Assembly: GCF_009696275.1 (NCBI RefSeq)
Contig: NZ_VUMI01000006.1
Coordinates: 117,003-181,002, forward strand
From: Eisenbergiella porci
GTDB lineage: Bacteria; Bacillota; Clostridia; Lachnospirales; Lachnospiraceae
Reading direction: 5' to 3'
DNA length: 64,000 nt
Numbering within the stretch: the stretch's first letter is position 1; each line of letters begins with the position of its first letter. Below, one piece after another: positions 33,318 through 42,724 of the stretch. The notes under the pieces were generated by a model, which saw only the letters and a program-made list of their open reading frames with translations, made no database searches and was not told the DNA's origin. The position numbers and the translations under genes were made by a program.

Positions 33318-34406
33318 ATGGAGCGGTTACAGGAACTGATACAAAGAACGGAAACAATCCAGAAGGTAAATGCGCTGCAGCAAAATGTGGCGAAACAGCT
33401 GTTCACCTATCCGATATTGGGGAAAAAAGAAAAGACCAAGCGGCGTATCAGAAAATATCTGCTTTTTCAGCAGATACCGCCCGTGGATCGGTTTTACTGG
33501 CCCAATGCGCTGCTTGCCAGAGGACTGTCGGAAGTTTGCAGAGGTACCTCAGACAATGTGAGTATTAATACGTTGGAGAGATATTTTAACAGGTGGATAA
33601 AGCAGGAAATGCCGATATACTATGTGGATAACATAACGAACGGCATTCCCTTACTTGATTTATATGAAAGAACCGGTAATGAAAAATACATGACAGGCGC
33701 CCAGCGCCTTGCGGCCTATCTGCTGAAGTATCCGGCGGATTCCAGGGGGAATCTTCCTTACAGGCTGAGGGATGGAAGCCATATTTATGCCGATGGTATC
33801 GGCATGGTCTGTCCTTTTTTATGCCGTTACGGCATCCTGACAGAGGATATGACGGCGGTTAAGCTGAGCGTCGTTCAAATGGTGCACTTCCTGGAGGGCG
33901 GGATGGACGAGGCATCGGGACTGCCATACCACGGCTTTGACAGCGATACCGGCGTAAAATATGGTATTATCGGCTGGGGCAGGGCCGTAGGCTGGCTGAT
34001 GTCCGGTATCTCTGAGAGTCTGGCCTATCTTCCAGAAAAAACACCGCAGTTTAGTTTCCTGCGGGACCATTTTCAAAAGCTGTCCGCCATTGCTGTTGGT
34101 TTCCAGAAGGAAGACGGAAGCTTCCCCTGGCAGCTGCAGGCACAGGACGGACCCAGTGATTCCTCCGCCACGGCCATGATTGCCTGTGCGCTGCTGCGGG
34201 GAATGCAGTTTGAAAACCTGGACGGTCACTATGAAGAAAACGTGCTGCGTGCGGCCGAATATTTACTTGCCCATATGAAAAACGGCAGGGTGGAGCAGTG
34301 TTCGGCGGAGTGTGACGGCTTCAGCCAGTATCCTCAAAGATACGGAAGCTATCCCTGGGCGGACGGGCCTGCGCTGCGGTTGTTTGGGATGATGGAGGAA
34401 GTGTAG
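33318..34406 (+). CDS. GH88/GH105-like (unsaturated uronyl hydrolase fold) protein
   Basis: 362 residues from ATG 33318 (GAGGGG at 8 nt; an earlier in-frame start overlaps the previous gene). The alpha/alpha-barrel repeats of GH88/GH105 show in PIYYVDNITNGIPLLDLYERTG, HIYADGIGMVCPFLCRYG (with the presumed catalytic Asp), YHGFDSDTGVKYGIIGWGRAVGW and GSFPWQLQ. Known members remove unsaturated uronic acids from lyase products. There is no signal peptide, so here the protein is cytoplasmic and in the middle of a synthetic operon, which is unexpected. It may act in editing, turnover, or as a sugar-binding or modifying enzyme. Confidence 0.78.
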   Translation: MERLQELIQRTETIQKVNALQQNVAKQLFTYPILGKKEKTKRRIRKYLLFQQIPPVDRFYWPNALLARGLSEVCRGTSDNVSINTLERYFNRWIKQEMPIYYVDNITNGIPLLDLYERTGNEKYMTGAQRLAAYLLKYPADSRGNLPYRLRDGSHIYADGIGMVCPFLCRYGILTEDMTAVKLSVVQMVHFLEGGMDEASGLPYHGFDSDTGVKYGIIGWGRAVGWLMSGISESLAYLPEKTPQFSFLRDHFQKLSAIAVGFQKEDGSFPWQLQAQDGPSDSSATAMIACALLRGMQFENLDGHYEENVLRAAEYLLAHMKNGRVEQCSAECDGFSQYPQRYGSYPWADGPALRLFGMMEEV

Positions 34407-35552
34407 ATGGGAAAGCAGCGTCTTATATTGTATGATACCTGCAACTACAGGGATTATCCCGTAGGCGGACAGGTGACAAGCATAAAAAATTTTCTCAGAT
34501 TCCTTTCACAGGAATATCCGGAGCATACAGGAGAGGTTCTTCTTGTAGGGGTGTCATGTGATGCCAGCGAAGTTGGTAAGGTCAAAAGAATATCCATCGG
34601 TGGAGGCGAATACTCTTTTCTGGCCGTGACTCAGGCATCAGCTGATTTAAGCAAGGTGAAAAAATCCCTTCGACTGGATTATGTAAAGGGACTGTGGAAA
34701 TATCGGAAGCTGATAGGGTTAACCAAGGAGGACTGCAATTATATCCATACACCGGAGGCCTTCGGTGCGGTACGCTTTCTCAGGCCCGGCGCTGTTTGTT
34801 ATGTATTTTCCCATGGAACTTATTTGGATATGTGGCAGCGGGTACGCTTTTTTAAGAAGGCGCCTTTCATACGCAAAGCTTTTCAGGGTTTTCTGGTTCA
34901 TGTGATAAAGAAGAGCACGGCTATCTTTGTTTTGGAACAGGAAACACTGGAAAATTACAGCGTTTACAATAAACATACGGTACATGTGGGAAATTCTATT
35001 GTGGTGCATCCTTATGAAGAAAGAAAACTGCATGAGGATAAAATACACTTTTTATATGCGGGAAGGCTCTCGGCCGTTAAAAACGTGGGGCCTATGATTG
35101 AAGCGGTTAAAAGTTATGGCAGAAGCTGCGATTTTACGATACTGGGTGACGGTGAAGAGCGTAAGCAGCTGGAAACGCTGACCGGCGGAAACGAGAGGAT
35201 TCATTTTGCCGGCGCGGTATCACCGGATGAAGTACAGGAAACGATGAAGGCAGCCGATATACTTGTTATGAATTCAACGTTTGAAGGGATTCCCATGATT
35301 ATCCTGGAAGCCATAAGCCGGGGACTGCCGGTGATTACCACGGATGTCGGCGGGATTAAGGAAGTGCTGACTTACGGAAAGGATTCAGAGGTCACGGATG
35401 GAAGTGTGGAGAGCATTCATTCCGCAATGGACAAAATCGTGTCGGATTATGAACGTTATGCGAAGGCGGCTTATGAAAAATCCCTTCAGTTTGATTACCG
35501 GAAGGTAAACAGGAAGGTTTTTGATGTAATTAATGAAAGTCTGCAGTGGTGA
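34407..35552 (+). CDS. Glycosyltransferase family 4
   Basis: 381 residues, GT-B. The start directly follows the stop of the GH88-like gene, with GGAGG at ~9 nt. Donor-side features: FLYAGRLSAVKNVGPMIEA (~212-230), TILGDGEER (~245) and EX7E in FEGIPMIILE (~291) followed by AISRGLPVITTDVGGIKEVL. The acceptor domain has GGQVTSIKNFLRFL (~15). Nothing in it fixes the sugar. It is the last GT before the acetyltransferase that closes the tightly packed central block. Confidence 0.9.
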   Translation: MGKQRLILYDTCNYRDYPVGGQVTSIKNFLRFLSQEYPEHTGEVLLVGVSCDASEVGKVKRISIGGGEYSFLAVTQASADLSKVKKSLRLDYVKGLWKYRKLIGLTKEDCNYIHTPEAFGAVRFLRPGAVCYVFSHGTYLDMWQRVRFFKKAPFIRKAFQGFLVHVIKKSTAIFVLEQETLENYSVYNKHTVHVGNSIVVHPYEERKLHEDKIHFLYAGRLSAVKNVGPMIEAVKSYGRSCDFTILGDGEERKQLETLTGGNERIHFAGAVSPDEVQETMKAADILVMNSTFEGIPMIILEAISRGLPVITTDVGGIKEVLTYGKDSEVTDGSVESIHSAMDKIVSDYERYAKAAYEKSLQFDYRKVNRKVFDVINESLQW

Positions 35553-35622
35553 TTCAGGAAGTTTGCAAATTCGGGAAGCCTGGGATGCAGGTGATGCGGC
35601 CATTATGCCATGAGGGAATATC

Positions 35623-36180
35623 ATGATACAGGACAAAAAGGATTTAAAAGAATATCTTGCATACGAGAGGGCGTTGTATTTCGGGGGAGAAAACAGTTCC
35701 TGGCTGTCGGCATGGCTTCTGCGTTCCAAATTCTACAGGATATGGCAGTATCTGTGGACATTAAGGCATGCGGAGTATCATAAAAACAGGAATACGCTCT
35801 GGGATAAGGCTGCATTTGTCTGGTACCACCGCAGGAAATACGTGCTGGGGAACCGGCTGGGCTTTGAAATCCCGGAAAATTGTTTTGAAAAAGGTCTGCT
35901 GATTTATCATATTGCCCCAATTGTAGTGAATGAGGACTCCAGGATCGGGGAAAACTGCCATGTTACAGGCAATTTCTGCGTGGGAAATACCGGCGCCGGA
36001 ACAAAAAGCCCTGTGCTTGGCAAAAACGTGACTGCGGGATGGGGATGTTCGGTTATTGGGGATATCAGGATTGCGGATGGAGTTACGATTGGCGCCGGGA
36101 GCGTGGTTACACGGTCTATAAACCAGAATGGAGCAACTGTAGCCGGGGTACCGGGGAGGGTGCTGCATTTAAAGAAGTAG
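35623..36180 (+). CDS. Serine acetyltransferase-like hexapeptide acyltransferase
   Basis: 185 residues: an alpha-helical N-terminal part (~1-95) as in CysE, then a left-handed beta-helix made of hexapeptide turns (IVVNEDSRIGENCHV ~103, VLGKNVTAGWGCSVIGD ~137, VTIGAGSVVT ~158) ending VAGVPGRV. In capsule clusters this family transfers acetyl from acetyl-CoA to hydroxyls of sugars. The active-site His before the turns is in YHIAPI (~98). It ends the compact operon; a ~465-bp AT-rich spacer follows and base composition changes there. It differs from the maltose-acetyltransferase-like protein at 60830. Confidence 0.85.
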   Translation: MIQDKKDLKEYLAYERALYFGGENSSWLSAWLLRSKFYRIWQYLWTLRHAEYHKNRNTLWDKAAFVWYHRRKYVLGNRLGFEIPENCFEKGLLIYHIAPIVVNEDSRIGENCHVTGNFCVGNTGAGTKSPVLGKNVTAGWGCSVIGDIRIADGVTIGAGSVVTRSINQNGATVAGVPGRVLHLKK

Positions 36181-36646
36181 TATAGGGTTAGATGCTATAA
36201 TACAGGAAGAGGCATAAATATATTGGGCTAACAAAATAATTGTCAGAAATAAACATAAAATATTGAAAAGAATCTGACAATATATAGGCAATAGATAATT
36301 TTGCTGTTTAATAAGGCGAGTTACTTACGAATAAAAGAAAATATTGTATTCTTTGTAAATATAATTAGGATATGTATGTTTTGCTGAAAATTATTAAAAA
36401 TAAAAAGTGTATTAAGATTTAAAAAAGGCTTTACCAACAATAAGCTGAATTCATTATAAAACACATATTAAAGACAATAAGATTAAAAGTTTTAACTTTG
36501 AATACAGTCATATTAAAGCGAAAATTGTAATTATCAGAAAATAAAACAATATTTTTATATAATTGTGACAAATTAATTTTAAAATTAAATTAACATATAC
36601 AAATTTGTTATTCTGTCTGTTATCCCAGGTTGGAGTGGAAAGTACA
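36181..36646 (+). other. AT-rich spacer with inverted repeats and an extended -10
   Basis: No gene seen. It contains the extended -10 TGcTATAAT at 36193-36201, a 9-bp inverted repeat (ATTGTCAGA 36239-36247 with TCTGACAAT 36273-36281, 25-nt loop), and the 16-bp palindrome TTAATTTTAAAATTAA at 36573-36588 close to the next gene. GC content falls abruptly at the left edge. It may be a long leader or a junction between two acquired modules. Confidence 0.5.
36193..36201 (+). promoter_or_regulatory. Extended -10 promoter element
   Basis: TG-N-TATAAT just after the acetyltransferase stop; no good -35, as is common with extended -10 promoters. It would give a leader of ~440 nt before the GT2 gene at 36647. 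Confidence 0.4.
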
Positions 36647-37669
36647 ATGAAGCAAAAGCTAATAAGCGTGATTGTTCCGGTTTATAATGCAGAGAACTAT
36701 CTTGAACGTTGTCTTAACAGTATAGTTAATCAAACATACAGTAATCTTGAGATTATTCTTGTGGACGATGGTTCCAGAGATAGAGGACCTCAAATATGTG
36801 ATTCTTATGCGGCTGGAGACAAAAGAATCCGTGTGATTCACAAACAAAACGGCGGCCTGATGTCGGCTTGGATGGCAGGGGTTAATGTGTCTGCCGGGGA
36901 TTATCTGAGCTTTATTGACAGTGATGACTGGGTAGAAACCAATATGATGGAGGAGATGCTTAAGGAGGCGGCGGGAATTCCGGGAGAAGTTATTTGTGGA
37001 AACTTCGTGATCGAGAAAGACGGACATTCAACCAGCCATTTTCATGAGCTATCGCCGGGTATATATGAAGGTGCTCTGCTGGAGAATTCAATAAAAAGAA
37101 ATTTATTGGGAAATGAGCGGCGTACCATATCAATGTCACGGTGCATGAAGCTTTTTACCCGGGAATTGATTGTGGATAATATGATTTACTGCAATCCCGG
37201 CATTAAAATGGGAGAGGATGTAAACATTGTTCTTCCGGCGTTATTGGACAGCAGGAGGGTGGTAATATTAAAGGAAGCGCTGCATTACCACTATTTTTAT
37301 AACGATGCTTCTATGGTACACAAATATGATGCGGGAATGTACGATGGAATATGCCTTTTGATAGACGCCATTAAAGAAATATTCAGCTCTAAGAGTATTA
37401 CAGACTGGCAGGAACAATGGGAGAAGGAAAGCCTGTTCCTGCTTATGCTGGCTGTTAAAAATGAACTGCGCGGCGGCAAAAAGGGCTTCACAGACAGAAC
37501 GAAAAAAATTTGTAAAGCTGAACATGTGAAAACAATAGCTGATAAATATAAAATTCGTCCGGAGGATACTGTAAATAAACTTCTTATCTGGGTAATGAGA
37601 AGGCCCTCTGTTTTCCGTTGCGGAGCAGGAAAGATTGTCTTTGAATTGTATGACAGGATTAATGGATAA
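36647..37669 (+). CDS. Glycosyltransferase family 2
   Basis: 340 residues from ATG 36647; an in-frame TTG at 36605 is rejected for lack of a ribosome site and because the protein then starts properly with LISVIVPVYNAENYLERCL. Further GT-A features: VDDGSRDRG (~38), NGGLMSAWMAG (~66) and FIDSDDWVETNMMEEML (~86-102) with the metal-binding Asp pair. It is flanked on both sides by AT-rich spacers of more than 300 bp and so appears to be transcribed alone, unlike most genes here. Codon use is visibly AT-shifted compared with the upstream block. Confidence 0.86.
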   Translation: MKQKLISVIVPVYNAENYLERCLNSIVNQTYSNLEIILVDDGSRDRGPQICDSYAAGDKRIRVIHKQNGGLMSAWMAGVNVSAGDYLSFIDSDDWVETNMMEEMLKEAAGIPGEVICGNFVIEKDGHSTSHFHELSPGIYEGALLENSIKRNLLGNERRTISMSRCMKLFTRELIVDNMIYCNPGIKMGEDVNIVLPALLDSRRVVILKEALHYHYFYNDASMVHKYDAGMYDGICLLIDAIKEIFSSKSITDWQEQWEKESLFLLMLAVKNELRGGKKGFTDRTKKICKAEHVKTIADKYKIRPEDTVNKLLIWVMRRPSVFRCGAGKIVFELYDRING

Positions 37670-37996
37670 CAGAAAATGTGCGAATATACTGACGCTAATA
37701 ATAATTGCCTGAAAAGTGGGAATATTTTTGAAACTTTGTATGGAAATGTATATTTTCAGAACTATATTATGATATCTTAAAAATTGTACTACAAAATATA
37801 ATTATTTTTTAAGTAGTCTTATTAGTCGGAAATAAATGTATATTGTTGGAAAATTGTGGATTAATAACAGAATACATATAATTTACAACTAATATAACAG
37901 TGAAAATATTAAAATGCGAAAATTATTAGTATATTTGCAAATAGTCAGAATATTCTGAACTTATATACTTTTATATACTATTGCAGGAAGGATTGA
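37670..37996 (+). other. AT-rich spacer with candidate promoters
   Basis: No ORF of note. Two sigma-A-like pairs occur: TTGAAA-17-TATTTT (37728-37756) and TTGTGG-17-TATAAT (37854-37882). In such AT-rich DNA chance matches are frequent, so only the second is listed separately. Confidence 0.45.
37854..37882 (+). promoter_or_regulatory. Candidate promoter TTGTGG-17-TATAAT
   Basis: Consensus -10 at 37877-37882 with a half-consensus -35 at exact 17-bp spacing, ~115 bp before the GT11 start at 37997. Confidence 0.45.
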
Positions 37997-38905
37997 ATGG
38001 AGTCGATGATAGTAATACGAGTTATGGGCGGTTTGGGAAACCAGATGCAGCAGTATGCTTTATATGAAAAGTTTAAGGCTTTAGGAAAGGAAACACGGCT
38101 TGATACATCATGGTTTGACAATGCTTCTATGCAGGAAAATGTATTAGCCAGACGCAGCCTGGAGCTGAGGCTTTTTGATAATCTCACTTATGAAGCCTGC
38201 ACTCCCCAGGAGAGAGAGGCTCTTTTGGGAAAAGAAGGGTTTTTTAATAAATTGGAACGAAAACTGTTTCCTTCCAAAAACAATCATTTTTATGAAAGTG
38301 AAATGTTCCATCCGGAAATTTTTATGTTAGACAATGTATATCTTGAGGGACATTGGGCCTGCGAAAAATATTATCATGATATTATGCCGCTTCTGCAGAG
38401 TAAAATAATATTTCCTAAAACCGATAATGTTCAGAATAATATGTCGAAAAATAAAATGAAGTCAGAAAATTCAGTCAGTATCCACATCCGACGCGGAGAT
38501 TACCTGGACCCTAAAAATGCAGCCATGTTTGGAGGAATCTGTACAGACAGCTATTACAAGTCGGCGGAGGGATATATACGTGACAGAGTAACAAATCCTC
38601 ATTTTTATTTATTTTCCGATGATCCGGCCTATCTGCGCGAGCATTATAAGGGTGAGGAATATACCGTTGTTGATTGGAATCACGGCGCTGACAGCTTTTA
38701 TGACATGGAATTAATGAGTTGCTGCAAGCATAATATCTGTGCCAACAGCACTTTCAGCTTCTGGGGGGCAAGGCTTAACAGGACAGAGAAAAAAATTGTA
38801 ATACGACCGGCAAAGCATAAAAACAGCCAGCAGGCTGAGCCGGAACTAATGCATGAATTGTGGGAAAACTGGGTTATAATTAATGAAAAAGGCAGAATTG
38901 TCTGA
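37997..38905 (+). CDS. Alpha-1,2-fucosyltransferase (GT11)
   Basis: 302 residues. GT11 motifs: RVMGGLGNQMQQYALYEKF (~8), VSIHIRRGDYLD (~157-168), FYLFSDDPAYLREHY (~200) and NICANSTFSFWGARLN (~240-255). GQ in the first motif (QMQQY) replaces the more usual QMFQY. ATG 37997 follows AGGAAGGA at ~5 nt; ATG 38006 is also in frame. It is a second clear GDP-fucose-dependent transferase, diverged from the one at 22023, and stands alone between two AT-rich spacers. Acceptor specificity is unknown. Confidence 0.92.
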   Translation: MESMIVIRVMGGLGNQMQQYALYEKFKALGKETRLDTSWFDNASMQENVLARRSLELRLFDNLTYEACTPQEREALLGKEGFFNKLERKLFPSKNNHFYESEMFHPEIFMLDNVYLEGHWACEKYYHDIMPLLQSKIIFPKTDNVQNNMSKNKMKSENSVSIHIRRGDYLDPKNAAMFGGICTDSYYKSAEGYIRDRVTNPHFYLFSDDPAYLREHYKGEEYTVVDWNHGADSFYDMELMSCCKHNICANSTFSFWGARLNRTEKKIVIRPAKHKNSQQAEPELMHELWENWVIINEKGRIV

Positions 38906-39020
38906 AGACTTAGTTGAAAAATGGTAAACTGTCATAACAATATACTTTTTTATTATCTCGTATGATTGGGACGTATGATATCTGCAAGTATATTAATCGT
39001 AATCTGAATATTTCCTATGG

Positions 39021-39049
39021 TTGGAATTACTAGGGTAATATGTTATATT
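39021..39049 (+). promoter_or_regulatory. Promoter TTGGAA-17-TATATT with extended -10
   Basis: TTGGAA (39021-39026), 17-bp spacer, and TGtTATATT ending at 39049. It lies ~115 bp before the Wzx start and probably drives the long operon from 39166. A TGgTAAACT extended -10 at 38922-38930 is an alternative further upstream. Confidence 0.55.
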
Positions 39050-39165
39050 ATAGAAAAAGGAAAAATGTGCATATTAAGAGGGAGAGGAAATTAGCTCGTT
39101 TGGGTGGAATAATCTGTCATAATATGATAAAATACTAAAACTACTGAAAAAGAAAGAAGCAGTGA

Positions 39166-40710
39166 ATGGGACGAGTAAAATATGCAGCCAGAAATATTAT
39201 GTTTGGCTACGTCAGTAATATAATTACACTGCTGTTAAATGCAATCCTGCGTTATGTATTTATAATGCGCCTGGATGAAACACTTCTTGGAATTAACAGC
39301 ACATATACCAATATTTTGTCCGTGCTTTCGTTGGCTGAATTAGGGGTTGGCACTGCAATAAATTTCAGTCTCTATGCTCCGGTTGCGAAAGGTGACAGGG
39401 AAAAGGTTAAGGCTTACATGCAGTTTTACAAAAAGGCATATCGTATGATTGCTTTTATTGTTGCAGCAGTAGGTCTGATTTTGGTACCGTTTTTAAAATA
39501 TATAATTAAAGATCCTATTGGAATAGACAGTACCCAGGATTTGATAAATTTTTACCTGATATTTCTTTTTAATACGGTAAGCTCTTATTTTGTGGCGTAT
39601 AAATACAGCCTGCCCAATGCTGAACAGAAGAATTATATTCAGTCGAATGTTATAACTATCACTAAAATTGTGACTACCTTGGTTCAGACAATAGTGATTC
39701 TTGCTACCTCAAGTTTTTATGGCTACTTAATCTCCGCTTCCGTTATAGAGCTGGCACAGAAAATATTTGCAAATATTTACCTTAATTATAAGTATCCATA
39801 TTTAAAAGAGAAAAATGTGGAAAAACTTACTAAAGAAGAAACCTCTGATATTAAAAGAAAAACAGGGGCGCTTGTCTGTCATAAGGTCGGGGATGTGGCC
39901 AGACTTCAGACAGACTCCATTATAATATCAGGGTTTATCAACGTTGCCATGTCGGGTATGGTTGATAACTATAATATGGTGATATCCTCTGTATCCAACT
40001 TTGTTAATATTATTTTTAATTCTGTAATATCCAGCTTTGGCAACCTGATTGCCACGGAGTCCAGGGAAAAACAATACAACATGTTTTGTATTTACCGTTT
40101 TTTTGCTTCCTGGATATACGGTTTTTCTGCTGTGGGTTTTTATATACTGTTGACTCCTTTAATAAAACTGTGGCTTGGAGATAAATGGATTTTACCTGGG
40201 GCTGTTATTGCAGCGATTTTGATTGACTACTACTTTAAGGGCGAACGGGTAGTATTATCTAATTATAAAACTGCTGCAGGTGTCTTTGAGCAGGATAAAT
40301 ACCTTCCATTAGTACAGGGAGCGGTGAATCTTGTTATTTCCGTAGTGCTGGTAATTAAAATCGGACTGATAGGGGTTTATATCGGGACAATTGTATCCGG
40401 CCTGCTGGCCAATATAATCCGGCCTGTTATTATATACAGAGTCTGTTTTGAAAGAAAAGCGACAAGTTATTTTTATGATACGGTCAGATATGCAGCGGTC
40501 ATTATACTGGCGGCCGCATGCTGCGTGCTGTGCAGCAATATATTTATGAAAGAGGTAACGATTGCCTCTTTTGCCGTAATGATAGTTATTATTACTCTGG
40601 TTTTCAATGGGATTTTCTTGATTTTTTTTGGAGGAACCGCAGAGTTCAGGTACTTATTTGCAATTTTCAGAGATAAGGCATATGCTGTGGTAAACAGGCT
40701 TCATCGCTGA
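39166..40710 (+). CDS. Wzx-type oligosaccharide flippase (MOP superfamily)
   Basis: 514 residues with about 12-14 hydrophobic segments and the N-terminal signature RNIMFGYVSNIITLLLNAILRYVF, then YTNILSVLSLAELGVGTAINF (~45-66), typical of the polysaccharide transport branch of the MOP exporters. Family role: moving undecaprenyl-diphosphate-linked repeat units across the membrane. It starts an operon running rightward with the GT26-GT4 fusion and the second Wzy-like gene, a normal Wzx/Wzy set. A different Wzx-like protein is at 61428 and two ABC-type flippases are also present. Confidence 0.88.
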   Translation: MGRVKYAARNIMFGYVSNIITLLLNAILRYVFIMRLDETLLGINSTYTNILSVLSLAELGVGTAINFSLYAPVAKGDREKVKAYMQFYKKAYRMIAFIVAAVGLILVPFLKYIIKDPIGIDSTQDLINFYLIFLFNTVSSYFVAYKYSLPNAEQKNYIQSNVITITKIVTTLVQTIVILATSSFYGYLISASVIELAQKIFANIYLNYKYPYLKEKNVEKLTKEETSDIKRKTGALVCHKVGDVARLQTDSIIISGFINVAMSGMVDNYNMVISSVSNFVNIIFNSVISSFGNLIATESREKQYNMFCIYRFFASWIYGFSAVGFYILLTPLIKLWLGDKWILPGAVIAAILIDYYFKGERVVLSNYKTAAGVFEQDKYLPLVQGAVNLVISVVLVIKIGLIGVYIGTIVSGLLANIIRPVIIYRVCFERKATSYFYDTVRYAAVIILAAACCVLCSNIFMKEVTIASFAVMIVIITLVFNGIFLIFFGGTAEFRYLFAIFRDKAYAVVNRLHR

Positions 40711-40741
40711 TAATATCATCTTTAGGTTAAGGGTAAAATGA

Positions 40742-42709
40742 ATGACAACAGAATTGAACTACAGCAGTATATTGGGAACAAAAATTAATATAACTGATAT
40801 GGAAAAGACAGTCAGTTATATAGAACAGCATTTGGATGAACTTAAGGGACACTATATATGTGTCTCTAATGTGCATACTACGGTTACGGCTTATCGGGAT
40901 GGTGAATACAGAGAGGTACAAAACAACGCGGCAATGAATATTCCGGATGGCAAGCCGTTATCCATTGTACAGCGCCATACCGGATTTAAAGAAGCCGGCA
41001 GGGTTCCCGGGCCGGATTTAATGCCTGAAATATTCAGATTGTCCGAGAAAAAAGGGTACAGGCATTATTTTTACGGAAGCCGGCAGGAAACGCTGGATGC
41101 CTTAAAGGTAAAGCTTGCAGAAGAATATCCCAAAATGAATGTCGTCGGCATGTATTCACCTCCGTTCCGTCCTATGACGGAAGAAGAGGATGAGGAAGCA
41201 ATCCGTAATATCAATGAATGCAATCCTGATTTTATTTGGATAGGTCTTGGGGCTCCCAAGCAGGAAAAGTGGATGGCAGCGCATGACGGCAGAGTATGCG
41301 GTGTTATGCTTGGTGTTGGCGCCGGCTTTGATTTTCATGCCGGTACTATCAAAAGAGCACCATTGTGGATGCAGGAATTCTGTATGGAGTGGCTGTTTCG
41401 TATTGGGCAGGATCCTAAGAGGCTTTTTCCAAGATATCTGGATACTAATTTTTCCTTCGTTTTTTATCTGTTCAGAGAATGGCTGAAAGGAAAAAACGGG
41501 ATCGACAGGAAACATTATGTATCTGGGCCAATATCTGCATGCGACAAAGAGATTCCGCGTGGGAAAAAGGGCAGGCCTCTGCGGGTTGCAATGATTGGCC
41601 ATAAAAGAATACCTTCCAGAGAAGGCGGCGTGGAAATTGTGGTTGACGAATTATCGACCAGGATGGTAAAACTGGGGTGTGAGGTGGATGCCTACAACCG
41701 GTTTGGTTATCATGTTTCCGGTAAGGAATTTGACGAAAAGAGAGAAAGATATTATAATGGTGTGAGGATTTTTACGATTCCCACGCCAAGCAGCAGTTCA
41801 TTGAATGCAATAGTCTATTCTTTTCTGGCAACAATCCATTCGTTGTTCGGACGCTATGATATCATCCATTTTCATGCAGAAGGGCCTTGCACAATGATTT
41901 GGATTCCCAAATTATTTGGTATACGAGTTGTGGCAACCATACACGGACTGGACTGGCAGAGATCTAAATGGGGTAATTTTGCATCGAAGGTATTGCGATT
42001 CGGAGAAAAAATGGCGGCAAAGCATGCGGACGAACTGATTGTTTTGTCTGAGAACATGAAAGATTATTTCCAGAAAGAATACGGACGGGAAACCAGCTAT
42101 ATTCCTAATGGTATTATATGCCCGGAACATAAAGAGATAAACTGCATTAAAGAGAAATACGGACTGGAGAAAGATGAATATATTCTGTTCCTTGCAAGAA
42201 TTGTTCCAGAAAAGGGGCTGCATTATCTGATAGATGCATTTAAAGATATTGCGACCGACAAAAAGCTGGTAATTGCCGGTGGAAGCAGTCATTCTCATGA
42301 TTATATGGATCAGATAACAACGATGTCACAGGAGGACTCCCGCATTGTAATGACTGGATTCGTACAGGGAGAAATATTGGAAGAATTGTATTCCAATTCA
42401 TATATCTTCGTATTGCCAAGCGATGTAGAAGGAATGGCAGTCAGTCTTTTGGAAGCTATGAGCTATGGAAATTGCTGCCTGGTTAGTGATATTGATGAGA
42501 ATATGGAAGTTGTCCAGGATAAAGCATGCTCCTTCCAAAAAGGAAATGTAGAAGATCTTAAACAAAAATTGGAAGAACTTCTTACAAGACCGGATATTGT
42601 GGAAAAGTATAGAAAAGAGAGCGCAGACTATATCTGCGGCCGTTTTAACTGGGATGATGTGGTGGACAGAACAATCTGTCTTTACATGCAGAAAGAAAAA
42701 GGAAAGTAA
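40742..42709 (+). CDS. Fused GT26 (WecG/TagA/CpsF) - GT4 bifunctional glycosyltransferase
   Basis: 655 residues with two complete domains. Residues ~1-245 are GT26: SNVHTTVTAYRD (~41), MNIPDGKPLSIV (~64), VPGPDLMPEIF (~84), GLGAPKQEKWMAAH (~165) and FDFHAGTIKRAP (~193). Residues ~275-650 are GT4: AMIGHKRIPSREGGVEIVV (~282), LARIVPEKGLHYLIDAF (~480) and EX7E in VEGMAVSLLE (~562). A ~30-residue linker joins them. Normally these are separate genes; fusion implies that two successive sugars are added by one polypeptide. No frameshift or internal ribosome site is needed; the frame is continuous. Confidence 0.88.
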   Translation: MTTELNYSSILGTKINITDMEKTVSYIEQHLDELKGHYICVSNVHTTVTAYRDGEYREVQNNAAMNIPDGKPLSIVQRHTGFKEAGRVPGPDLMPEIFRLSEKKGYRHYFYGSRQETLDALKVKLAEEYPKMNVVGMYSPPFRPMTEEEDEEAIRNINECNPDFIWIGLGAPKQEKWMAAHDGRVCGVMLGVGAGFDFHAGTIKRAPLWMQEFCMEWLFRIGQDPKRLFPRYLDTNFSFVFYLFREWLKGKNGIDRKHYVSGPISACDKEIPRGKKGRPLRVAMIGHKRIPSREGGVEIVVDELSTRMVKLGCEVDAYNRFGYHVSGKEFDEKRERYYNGVRIFTIPTPSSSSLNAIVYSFLATIHSLFGRYDIIHFHAEGPCTMIWIPKLFGIRVVATIHGLDWQRSKWGNFASKVLRFGEKMAAKHADELIVLSENMKDYFQKEYGRETSYIPNGIICPEHKEINCIKEKYGLEKDEYILFLARIVPEKGLHYLIDAFKDIATDKKLVIAGGSSHSHDYMDQITTMSQEDSRIVMTGFVQGEILEELYSNSYIFVLPSDVEGMAVSLLEAMSYGNCCLVSDIDENMEVVQDKACSFQKGNVEDLKQKLEELLTRPDIVEKYRKESADYICGRFNWDDVVDRTICLYMQKEKGK

Positions 42710-42724
42710 GACAGGTATAGATAA

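Noticed and set aside
36239..36281. Terminator after the acetyltransferase gene
   Set aside because: The 9-bp inverted repeat has a 25-nt loop and no T-run, so it is not a convincing intrinsic terminator.
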